Shown piece after piece: positions 41,171 to 48,245 of a stretch of DNA of 64,000 nucleotides. The notes under the pieces are model-generated. The model had not been told where the DNA came from and ran no database searches. It saw only the letters and a program-made list of their open reading frames with translations. The stretch lies in contig CAVUMC010000002.1 of NCBI GenBank assembly GCA_963742535.1, positions 2,542,001 through 2,606,000 of the forward strand. Direction: 5' to 3'. Within the stretch, counting starts at the first letter, position 1. Every line of letters starts with the position of its first letter. The translations under genes were made by a program, and so were the position numbers. The stretch is from VRUE01 sp963742535. Its GTDB lineage: Bacteria > Actinomycetota > Thermoleophilia > Solirubrobacterales > 70-9.

Positions 41171-42495
41171 GCGACGCCGCGCACGATCTGATCATCGTCG
41201 GCGCCGGCGCCAAGGCGGCCGGGATCGCGACCAAGGTCCACATCGCCAACAGCCTCGGCCTGTCCCAGCTCTCGGTCAAGGTGATCGAGGGGACCGAGGT
41301 CGCCGCCTCCTGGAAGGGGCGCAACGGCATGACCTCGGGCGAGGAGCCGCTGGCGGTGACGCCGATCAAGGACATCGGCTTCCCGTACCAGAGCCACATC
41401 GAGTTCGGTGAGGCGGGCGAGGCGATCGATGCTGGGCTGGCCCAGTTCACCTGGCAGCAGCACATGATCAGCAAGCGCCGCTACGCCCGCTGGGTCGACG
41501 CCGGCTCGCCGGCGGTGCGCCACCGCGACTATGGCGAGTACCTGACCTGGGTGCTCTCGCGCGCGACCGAGGGGATCGAGCACGTCAGCGGCCGGGTGAC
41601 GCAGGTGCGGCTCGACGAGGCGGGCGAGCGCTGGGTGGTCGAAGTCGAAGAGGACGGGGGTACTTCCTCCCATAGCGGTGGGGCGCTGGTCCTGACCGGC
41701 CCCGGCATCCACCGCGCCTTCCCGCACGAGCCCGCGGTCGCCGACCGCGTCTTCCACTGCGACAGCAAGCGCGATGAGTTCGCCCGCATCCCCGCCGATC
41801 AGGAGTGCGACGTGGCGATCGTCGGCGGGGGCGAGAGTGCGCTCAGCGCGACGATGTTCCTGCGCGGCATGCGGCCGCGCTGCCGCTTCACGATCTACAC
41901 GCCGCTGCTGCCGATGAGCCGCGGCGAGAGCTTTCTCGAGAACCGGGTCTTCTCCAATCCCGACGCGGTCGAATGGGAGTCGTTGGACCTGCAGACGCGG
42001 CGCGATTTCGTCAAGCACTCCGATCGCGGCGTCTTCGATCCGCCCAGCCTGTCGGCGATCGCTTACGACGACCGCTGCCGCTTCGTCACCGGCCGCGTCA
42101 CCGATGTCGGCACGGCGAGCAGCGGGGGAGGGGTGCGGCTCGAGTTCTCCTCACCGGAAGGCACGGTGAGCGGCGAGCACGACTTCGTCGCCAACTGCAC
42201 CGGCTTCGACCTGCTGGCGCAGCTGCGCACGCTCTTCCCGGCCGCGGTGCGCGAGGAGATCGAGCGCCGCAGCGGTCCGCTCTGGGATCAGCCTGCGGGC
42301 AGCGAAGTGCCGATCGGGCGCAACCTGGAGCTGCTTGGGATGCGGCCGCGCCTGCATATCCCCGGCCTCGCGGGCCTCAGCCAGGGGCCCGGGTTCGCCA
42401 ACCTCGGCGCGCTCGGGCTGCTCTCAAACCGGGTGCTGCAACCGCTTTTGATCGCAGATAGCGAATTACTTGATTCTTATAAACCAGTCGCATAG
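41167..42495 (+). CDS. SidA/IucD/PvdA-type flavin N-monooxygenase
   Basis: 442 residues. FAD motif LIIVGAGAKAAGIATKVHI (about 8-26), FTWQQHMISKRRYARWVDAGSPAVRHRDYGEYLTWVLSRA (95-134), NADPH motif VAIVGGGESALSATMFLRG (about 218-236), and FVANCTGFDL (about 340) are all as in ornithine/lysine N-hydroxylases. The family hydroxylates primary amines to hydroxylamines. Here it could act on the aromatic or side-chain amine of the pathway product. The last codons are AT-rich and include the rare TTA at 42466-42468. It ends the run of 4-bp-overlap genes. Confidence 0.83.
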   Translation: MSDAAHDLIIVGAGAKAAGIATKVHIANSLGLSQLSVKVIEGTEVAASWKGRNGMTSGEEPLAVTPIKDIGFPYQSHIEFGEAGEAIDAGLAQFTWQQHMISKRRYARWVDAGSPAVRHRDYGEYLTWVLSRATEGIEHVSGRVTQVRLDEAGERWVVEVEEDGGTSSHSGGALVLTGPGIHRAFPHEPAVADRVFHCDSKRDEFARIPADQECDVAIVGGGESALSATMFLRGMRPRCRFTIYTPLLPMSRGESFLENRVFSNPDAVEWESLDLQTRRDFVKHSDRGVFDPPSLSAIAYDDRCRFVTGRVTDVGTASSGGGVRLEFSSPEGTVSGEHDFVANCTGFDLLAQLRTLFPAAVREEIERRSGPLWDQPAGSEVPIGRNLELLGMRPRLHIPGLAGLSQGPGFANLGALGLLSNRVLQPLLIADSELLDSYKPVA

Positions 42496-42529
42496 GGTCG
42501 TCGAGATCCGGAGGGAAAGGCAGGGGACG

Positions 42530-44080
42530 ATGAACAACGGGAGCAGGACCATGCACGCCGCGCGAGCGGCAATCGGATTGCTCGTCATTGCCGCAGTTGC
42601 GGCCGTGCTTGGGGGCTGTGGCGGCTCCTCCTCCGGCGACAGCGGCAGCGAAGCGGTCAGCCTCACCGGCTCCGGCTTTCCCAACGGCGACATCGCCAAT
42701 ACCCGCTTCCAGAAAGGCAGCCCGATCGACAGCTCCACGGTCGGCGAACTGGCAGTCGCCTGGAAACTGCCACTGAACGCGGCCAGTGCCTTCGGCAGCT
42801 ACGCCGCGACGCCGGTGATCAGCAAGGGCGTCATGTACTCGCAGGACCTGGCCTCGAACGTGCAGGCGATCGAAGTCGAAACCGGCAAAGTCCTCTGGAC
42901 CGCGTCCTTCGAACAGCCCGACCACGGCCCCAACGGGGTCGTCGTCGCCGGCGGCCTCGTCTATGGAGTGACGCCCACCGAAGCCTTCGCGCTCGACCAG
43001 AAAACCGGCCAGGAGGAATGGTCGGTGGAACTGGCGCGCAACTCGAAAGAGGGACTCGACATGGCTCCCGGCCTCAAGGATGGCCTCGTCTACGTCTCGA
43101 CCGTCCCGGTCAACGTCGAAGAATTCTACGGCGGCAACGGGGTCGGAATCCTCTGGGCGCTCGACGCCAAGACCGGCAAGAAAGCCTGGAAGTTCAACAC
43201 CGTGCCAAACGATCTCTGGGGCAACCCGAAGATCAACTCGGGCGGCGGGCTCTGGTATCCGCCCGCCTTCGACGAAGAAGGCTCGATGTACATCGCGGTC
43301 GGCAACCCCGGCCCGATTCCCGGCACCGCCAAGTTCCCCTGGGGCTCGAGCCGTCCTGGCCCGAACCTCTACACCGACTCGATCGTCAAGCTCGACGCCA
43401 AAACCGGCAAGATGGATTGGTACTTCCAACTGACGCCGCACGACGTCAACGACTGGGACTTCAATGACCCGCCGATCCTGGCCAAAGCCGGCGGCAAGGA
43501 CATGGTGATCGGTGCAGGCAAGTCGGGCATCGTCGTCGCCCTCGATCGCAAGTCGGGCAAGTTGCTCTGGAAGCGCCCGGTCGGCATGCACAACGGGCAC
43601 GACGACATCGGCAAGGAAGTGATGGAAGGCAAGACGCCGAAATATCCGGTGGAAATCATCCCCGGCTCGCTCGGCGGCGTGATCGCGCCGATGGCGACCG
43701 ACGGCTCGACCGTCTTCGTCCCTGTCGTCAACTCCTCGCTGACCATCAGCGGCCCAGAAGAAAAGTCCGAAGGCGGTCCTGGCAACGGCGAAGTCGTCGC
43801 CCTCGATCTGGCCACGGGCAAGGTCAAGTGGAAGGAAGAAATGGCGACCCCTGCCTTCGGCTACCTGACCGCGGTCAACGACCTCGTCTTCGCCACCACC
43901 TACGACGGCACGGTGAGCGCCTTCGACACCAAAACCGGCACCGTGGTCTGGCGGGAAAAACTTCCCGCCGGCACCAACAGCGGCGTCACGGTCTACAACG
44001 ACATGCTGATCGCGCCGGCGGGCGTGGCAGCGGCCGAAGGGCAGGAAGCCCAGATCGTCGCCTACAAGCTGGGCGGTTAG
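42530..44080 (+). CDS. PQQ-like beta-propeller lipoprotein
   Basis: 516 residues from ATG at 42530 with AGGGGA upstream. The signal and lipobox are AAIGLLVIAAVAAVLGGCGG (Cys about 31). The rest is a quinoprotein-type eight-bladed propeller with repeated 'W....tgkvlW' blades: AIEVETGKVLWTASF, ALDQKTGQEEWSVEL, ALDAKTGKKAWKFNT, ALDLATGKVKWKEEM, AFDTKTGTVVWREKL. PPILAKAGGKDMVIGAGKSGIVVALDRKSG is typical of alcohol/glucose dehydrogenase-like members. Whether PQQ is bound is unclear. The start is 34 bases past the N-monooxygenase stop, so it may belong to the same transcript. Confidence 0.82.
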   Translation: MNNGSRTMHAARAAIGLLVIAAVAAVLGGCGGSSSGDSGSEAVSLTGSGFPNGDIANTRFQKGSPIDSSTVGELAVAWKLPLNAASAFGSYAATPVISKGVMYSQDLASNVQAIEVETGKVLWTASFEQPDHGPNGVVVAGGLVYGVTPTEAFALDQKTGQEEWSVELARNSKEGLDMAPGLKDGLVYVSTVPVNVEEFYGGNGVGILWALDAKTGKKAWKFNTVPNDLWGNPKINSGGGLWYPPAFDEEGSMYIAVGNPGPIPGTAKFPWGSSRPGPNLYTDSIVKLDAKTGKMDWYFQLTPHDVNDWDFNDPPILAKAGGKDMVIGAGKSGIVVALDRKSGKLLWKRPVGMHNGHDDIGKEVMEGKTPKYPVEIIPGSLGGVIAPMATDGSTVFVPVVNSSLTISGPEEKSEGGPGNGEVVALDLATGKVKWKEEMATPAFGYLTAVNDLVFATTYDGTVSAFDTKTGTVVWREKLPAGTNSGVTVYNDMLIAPAGVAAAEGQEAQIVAYKLGG

Positions 44081-44081
44081 A

Positions 44082-44135
44082 GAACCGAAGGTTCTGATGC
44101 CTTTATGACCCTATGGGGTCAAAAAGGCATCAGAA
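44082..44135 (+). terminator. Strong hairpin pair after the propeller gene
   Basis: TTCTGATGCCTTTATGACC (44092-44110) pairs with 44117-44135 over 18 of 19 positions, with a loop of about 6. A smaller GAACC-GAA-GGTTC hairpin (44082-44094) overlaps its foot. There is no T tract. The position, just after the stop and before a convergent gene, suits termination or mRNA 3'-end protection. Confidence 0.55.
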
Positions 44136-44169
44136 GTGGCCGAAGCGTTGTAGCGCTGGAGTTCTCGGC

Positions 44170-44670
44170 TCAGGCGCCTGCGTGAATCTCGCGCAGGCGC
44201 CCGTCGCTGACGTCGTAGACGAAGCCCCGAACGTTGTCGCGGTGAGGCAGGAAGGGGGAGTGGCGCACCTTTTCGATCGAGGCGCGCACGTCGCTCTCGG
44301 CGTCGGCGAAGGATTCGATTGGGAAGTCGGGGGCGAGGCCGGTCTCCTCCTGCAGCTCGGTGCTGAAGCCGTCGTCGCTGATCATTTCCATGCCGCAGTT
44401 GGTGTGGTGGATCAGCATCACCTCGCGGGTTCCCAGTCTGCGCTGCGAGATTGCCAGGGAGCGGATCACGTCGTGGCTGACGACGCCGCCGGCGTTGCGC
44501 AGCACGTGCGCCTCGCCGTTGCCCAGGCCCAGTGCCGCGAAGACGTCGATCCGCGAGTCCATGCAGGTGACGACCGCCAGCCTGCGTCTTGGTTGCACCG
44601 CGAGGGCAGCGGGCGGCGTCTCGGTGGCGAACCGCTCGTTGGCCGCGATCGCGTCGTCAATAGCGCTCAT
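44170..44670 (-). CDS. Beta-class carbonic anhydrase
   Basis: 166 residues. Zinc ligands and active-site pair: VVTCMDSRIDVF (Cys and Asp-Ser-Arg, about 34-45), LRNAGGVVSHDVIRSLAIS (about 58-76), and MLIHHTNCGM (His and Cys, about 85-94). The enzyme interconverts carbon dioxide and bicarbonate. It is short, as in the small mycobacterial-type beta class. Bicarbonate feeds the acyl-CoA carboxylases that supply polyketide extender units, but no link to the PKS is shown. Confidence 0.88.
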   Translation of the reverse strand: MSAIDDAIAANERFATETPPAALAVQPRRRLAVVTCMDSRIDVFAALGLGNGEAHVLRNAGGVVSHDVIRSLAISQRRLGTREVMLIHHTNCGMEMISDDGFSTELQEETGLAPDFPIESFADAESDVRASIEKVRHSPFLPHRDNVRGFVYDVSDGRLREIHAGA

Positions 44671-44781
44671 GCGTTGCGCAGTCTATGCACCCGAAAGGCG
44701 CAACTAGCTCTTCTTTCGATCCTTCTCCGGTTGAACCTTGGGCAAATGAGTACTACCTTGTGTATGGCGGAGAGGGGGGCA

Positions 44782-45978
44782 ATGCGGGGAGAAGCGCTGC
44801 ACGACATTCGGGCCGAGCTCGTTGCTGGCCTGCGGGCGCGATGCGGGGAGATCGAAGACACGGTCTACAACCGTGTGCTCAAGATGGCCGATCCGGTCGA
44901 AGGCGACGACCCGGAGTACCGCGCCTACCTGCGGGCGACTGTTGCGGAGTCGATCGACTACGCCCTGCTCGGGATCGAGCGGGGCGAGGAATGGGAAGGC
45001 ACGATTCCCGAGGCGGCCGCGGTGCAGGCCCGCCGGGCGGCCCGCAACGGGGTCAAACTGGACGCGATCCTGCGCCGTTACGCGGCGGGCGATCGCCTCG
45101 TCGGCGAGTTCGTGGTCGACGAGGCGGCCAAGTTGCCGGGCGAGGCGATGCGTCACCTGATGCGCGCCCAGGGCCCGCACGTCGACCGGATGATGGCCTC
45201 GGTCGCGACCGAATACATGGACGAGCTGGAGCGGATCAGGCGCTCGCCCGCCCAGCGCATCGCCGAACGCGTACAGCGCCTGCTCGCCTCCGACTCGCCG
45301 GTCGACGCCGCCGGGCTCGATTACGAATTCGACGCTTGGCACCTCGGCCTGGTCGTCTCCGGCTCGCGCCCCGACGTCGCGGCCCGCACCCTGGCCGCCG
45401 GCCTCAACCGGCAGTCGCTGGTCGTCGCCCAGGGCAACGACGGCGCCTGGGCCTGGCTCGGCGGTCGCGAGCCCCTCGCCGTGATCGAGGTCGAGCGCTA
45501 CCAAGCGGCGGGCGTGCTTGGGGATGCGACGTTGGCTGTCGGCGAGCCGCGGCGTGGCATCGAGGGCTGGCGCCTCTCCCACTACGAAGCGCGAGCGGCT
45601 CAACAGGTGATGCTGCGCCAGCCACAGCCCTTGATCCAGGCAAGCGACGTGGTGCTGCTGGCGGCGGTGCTGCGCGACGAGATGCTGGCCAAGTCACTGC
45701 GCGCCACCTATCTCGCCCCGCTCGATGAGCACGGCGACTCCGGGCTCGGTTTGCGCGAGACGCTGCGCGCCTACTTCGATGCCGGCTTCAACGCCGCGAC
45801 CGCGGCGGCGGCACTGGAAGTCGACCGCCACACAGTGCAGCGCCGGTTGCGCAAGGTCGAGGAGGCGCTGGGTCGTCTGCTGCACTCCTGCCACGCCGAG
45901 CTCGAGGTCGCTCTGGTGCTCGAGGAACTCGACCGCGAGGTCGGGAAAACCCGCCTCGGCGTGGTTACTCATGGCTAA
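44782..45978 (+). CDS. PucR/CdaR-type transcription regulator
   Basis: 398 residues from ATG at 44782, chosen for the GGAGAGGGGGG just upstream (ATG 44746 or 44764 would lengthen it). The N-terminal half is a helical domain (AVQARRAARNGVKLDAILRRYAAGDRLVGEFVVDEA) like RsbRD/PucR sensory regions, then a GGDEF-like degenerate middle. The C-terminus LRETLRAYFDAGFNAATAAAALEVDRHTVQRRLRKVEEALG is the PucR HTH. It likely senses a small molecule or cell state. It is divergent from the carbonic anhydrase and stands upstream of the LmbU-like gene. Confidence 0.82.
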   Translation: MRGEALHDIRAELVAGLRARCGEIEDTVYNRVLKMADPVEGDDPEYRAYLRATVAESIDYALLGIERGEEWEGTIPEAAAVQARRAARNGVKLDAILRRYAAGDRLVGEFVVDEAAKLPGEAMRHLMRAQGPHVDRMMASVATEYMDELERIRRSPAQRIAERVQRLLASDSPVDAAGLDYEFDAWHLGLVVSGSRPDVAARTLAAGLNRQSLVVAQGNDGAWAWLGGREPLAVIEVERYQAAGVLGDATLAVGEPRRGIEGWRLSHYEARAAQQVMLRQPQPLIQASDVVLLAAVLRDEMLAKSLRATYLAPLDEHGDSGLGLRETLRAYFDAGFNAATAAAALEVDRHTVQRRLRKVEEALGRLLHSCHAELEVALVLEELDREVGKTRLGVVTHG

Positions 45979-46094
45979 AAAAGGCTGTTCTCAAGCCAAA
46001 TGGGACACTTTGGCGCCCGCGGGCAGCATCGCGCACCACATTGGTGCAGCGGCCCTCAGGCCGCTTCTGTACACATGATCGTGTAAGGGAGGAG

Positions 46095-46115
46095 CACCGC
46101 TCGCGCCGAGCGGTG
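46095..46115 (+). promoter_or_regulatory. Perfect hairpin in the leader of the LmbU-like gene
   Basis: CACCGCTC-GCGCC-GAGCGGTG is a perfect 8-bp stem with a 5-base loop, 38 bases before the ATG. It may be an operator or a terminator/attenuator for the regulator gene; no T tract follows. Confidence 0.45.
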
Positions 46116-46153
46116 GGCACCTCGGTCAGCCCAAAAAGCGGGTGAGGCAGGCT

Positions 46154-46687
46154 ATGTCAGCGTCAGGGTCCCCAGCGGTTGTGCGAGCAACTTCGGTCGA
46201 GCGACGCGCGCCAAGCGCGATCTCGAAGGTCGCTTGGATTCCCCAGGAGGATCTGGGTCAGGCCGAATGGCTCTCTACCGGTCGTCGCCTCGGCACGATC
46301 GGGCGCTGCAGCCAGTGGTGGATCGGTGACTGGATTCGCTATGGCAACGCCCGCTGGGGGGAGAAGTACGCGGAGGCGGCCAGGGTCACCGGCTACGACG
46401 TCAGCAGCCTGAGGAACATGGCCTGGGTCGCGGCCCAGTTCGATTTGTCACTACGTAGTGACAAACTCAGCTGGAGCCATCACGTCCTGCTCGCGCCACT
46501 GGACGTAGGGGACCAGCGGCACTGGATCGAGCGGGCTGAGGGCGAGCGGCTCTCGGTGGCTGACTTGCGACTCGCGCTGCGGACGAGCGGTTATGGCCGA
46601 GATGGGGCAAAGGCCGAGATCAAAGAGGAGAGTCAGGGGCGGGAGAAAGACGTTTGTCCGCATTGCGGGCACCAGCTGGTCGAGTAG
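46154..46687 (+). CDS. LmbU-family transcription regulator
   Basis: 177 residues from ATG at 46154 (GGTGAGG seven bases upstream; GTG 46142 is possible). The LmbU signature is clear: GRRLGTIGRCSQWWIGDWIRYGNARWGEKYAEAARVTGYDVSSLRNMAWVAAQFDLS, then DKLSWSHHVLLAPLDVGDQRHWIERAEGERLSVADLRLALR. LmbU homologues are cluster-situated regulators in antibiotic loci such as lincomycin. The C-terminus CPHCGHQLVE has a Cys pair that could hold zinc with a partner. It overlaps the PptH-like gene by 34 bp and lies 1.6 kb upstream of the PKS, so it is a good candidate for local control. Confidence 0.82.
   Translation: MSASGSPAVVRATSVERRAPSAISKVAWIPQEDLGQAEWLSTGRRLGTIGRCSQWWIGDWIRYGNARWGEKYAEAARVTGYDVSSLRNMAWVAAQFDLSLRSDKLSWSHHVLLAPLDVGDQRHWIERAEGERLSVADLRLALRTSGYGRDGAKAEIKEESQGREKDVCPHCGHQLVE
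46444..46465. promoter_or_regulatory. Perfect 22-bp palindrome inside the LmbU-like gene
   Basis: The half-site TTTGTCACTAC at 46444-46454 is followed immediately by its exact complement at 46455-46465. It sits in coding sequence (DLSLRSDK region). It may be a protein-binding site or chance; its length and perfection make chance less likely. Confidence 0.5.
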
Positions 46688-47508
46688 TCGCGGTCAGTGA
46701 TCTGCACGTCGATCACCCCGAGAACCGCAAGCTTCTCCAAGGCATGCAGCCTGCCTCGCCACACGACTGGCTGATCGTCGCCGGCGACGTTGCCGATGGT
46801 CTCGATGCGGTCGAGTGGGCGTTGCGGCTGCTCGCGGAACGCTACGCGCGGGTGATCTGGGTGCCCGGCAACCACGAGCTGCTGACTTACGGCGATGACC
46901 CTTTGCGCGGGGAGCAGCGCTACCGACACCTGGTCGAGCTCTGCCGGGAAATCGGTGTGCTCACCCCGGAGGATCCCTTTCCGCTCTGGGAGGGAGCCGG
47001 CGGCCCGGTGCTGCTGGTGCCGCTCTTCCTGCTCTACGACTACTCCTTCGGCCGCAACGTCGCCGCGACCAAGGAGGAGGCCTTGCGGCGTGCGCACGAG
47101 GCAGGGGTCGTCTGCGTCGACGAGTACCTGCTCCACCCCGATCCGTTCCCCAGTCGCGAGGTGTGGTGCGGCGAGCGGGTGGCGACGGCCAGGCTGCGCC
47201 TGGCGGCGACGGACCCGGAGCTGCCGACGGTCTTGATCAACCACTTCCCGCTGATCGACGCGCCGACCAAGGTGTTGCGCCACCCGGAGTTTGCCCAGTG
47301 GTGCGGCACGGTCGAGACCGCCGACTGGCACCGGCGCTACCGTGCGACGACCGTCGTTTACGGCCACCTGCACATTCCGCGCACCACCTGGCACGACGGC
47401 GTGCGCTTCGAGGAGGTCTCGCTCGGCTATCCGCGTGAGCGGGCGCGTTGGGGTGATCGGTGGAGCCCGCTGCCGCGGCAGATCCTGCCGGAGGCCGCGA
47501 GTGCTTGA
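46654..47508 (+). CDS. PptH-like metallophosphoesterase
   Basis: 284 residues from TTG at 46654 (GGGAGAAAG upstream), inside the LmbU-like gene end. Calcineurin-type motifs: VVAVSDLHVDHPEN (about 11-24), IVAGDVADG (41-49), VPGNHELLT (about 70), VLINHFPLID (about 190), and VYGHLHIP (about 234). In Mycobacterium tuberculosis a like enzyme, PptH, is encoded beside PptT and removes 4'-phosphopantetheine from carrier proteins. The 8-bp overlap with the transferase gene here copies that pairing, which supports the role. Confidence 0.83.
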   Translation: MSALRAPAGRVVAVSDLHVDHPENRKLLQGMQPASPHDWLIVAGDVADGLDAVEWALRLLAERYARVIWVPGNHELLTYGDDPLRGEQRYRHLVELCREIGVLTPEDPFPLWEGAGGPVLLVPLFLLYDYSFGRNVAATKEEALRRAHEAGVVCVDEYLLHPDPFPSREVWCGERVATARLRLAATDPELPTVLINHFPLIDAPTKVLRHPEFAQWCGTVETADWHRRYRATTVVYGHLHIPRTTWHDGVRFEEVSLGYPRERARWGDRWSPLPRQILPEAASA

Positions 47509-48158
47509 GCGAATCCTGCTGCCGCCGGTCGCCGTTGTCGCCGCGACTGGGGACCGCGAGGCCGAGCTTTTCCCGGAGGAGGAGGCGGCACTGGGTAACT
47601 CTGTCGAGAAACGCCGCCGCGAGTTCACCACCGCCCGCGCTTGCGCCCGCGAGGCGCTCTCGCGGCTGGGTCTGCCCGGCCCAGCCGATTCCGACGGGCG
47701 CCCGCGGTGAGCCGCTCTGGCCGCAGGGGGTGGTGGGCAGCATCACCCACTGCGCGGGCTACCGGGCCTGTGCGGTGGCGCCGGCGAGTGAGCTGCTCAC
47801 GATTGGCGTCGACGCCGAGGTCGACGACGCCCTCCCACCCGGCGTGCTGGGGGACATCGCCCTGCCTGAGGAGCGGCGCTGGATCGAGGTCGCGGCGGCG
47901 GCTGACTCCGGCACGAGTTGGGACCGCTTGCTCTTCAGCATCAAGGAGTCGATCTACAAGGCCTGGTTCCCGCTGACGGGGAGCTGGCTCGGCTTCGAGG
48001 ACGCCAGCGTCGCGATCGACCGTGAGCAGGGGACCTTTGCCGCTCGCCTGCTTGTTCCGGGGCCCGTCGTCGACGGGCGGAGAATCGGCGGTTTCGATGG
48101 CCGCTGGCTCGCCGCCGAAGGCCTGGTTCTGAGCGCGATCGCGGTATCCGCCGCCTAG
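47501..48158 (+). CDS. PptT/Sfp-type 4'-phosphopantetheinyl transferase, apparent frameshift
   Basis: Start GTG at 47501 (GGAGG upstream), overlapping the PptH-like gene. The first 65 or so residues (VLERILLPPVAVVAATGDREAELFPEE, EKRRREFTTARACAREALSRLGLPGP) are in one frame. From about 47,690-47,710 the protein continues in another frame: EPLWPQGVVGSITHCAGYRA, IGVDAEV and FSIKESIYKAWFPLTG, the magnesium and CoA-binding motifs of the family. One surplus base in 47,680-47,710 explains the switch. Joined, it is a normal-sized enzyme of about 218 residues. It would load phosphopantetheine onto the ACPs of the adjacent PKS. Sequence error is quite possible. Confidence 0.8.
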
Positions 48159-48245
48159 GAACATCCGTTTTTTTGGGTGCACGCGCACTCCCGAACTAAG
48201 GTGTTTTCGCTGCACCTGTGAATCAGACCTTTAGGGAGGGGTGTG

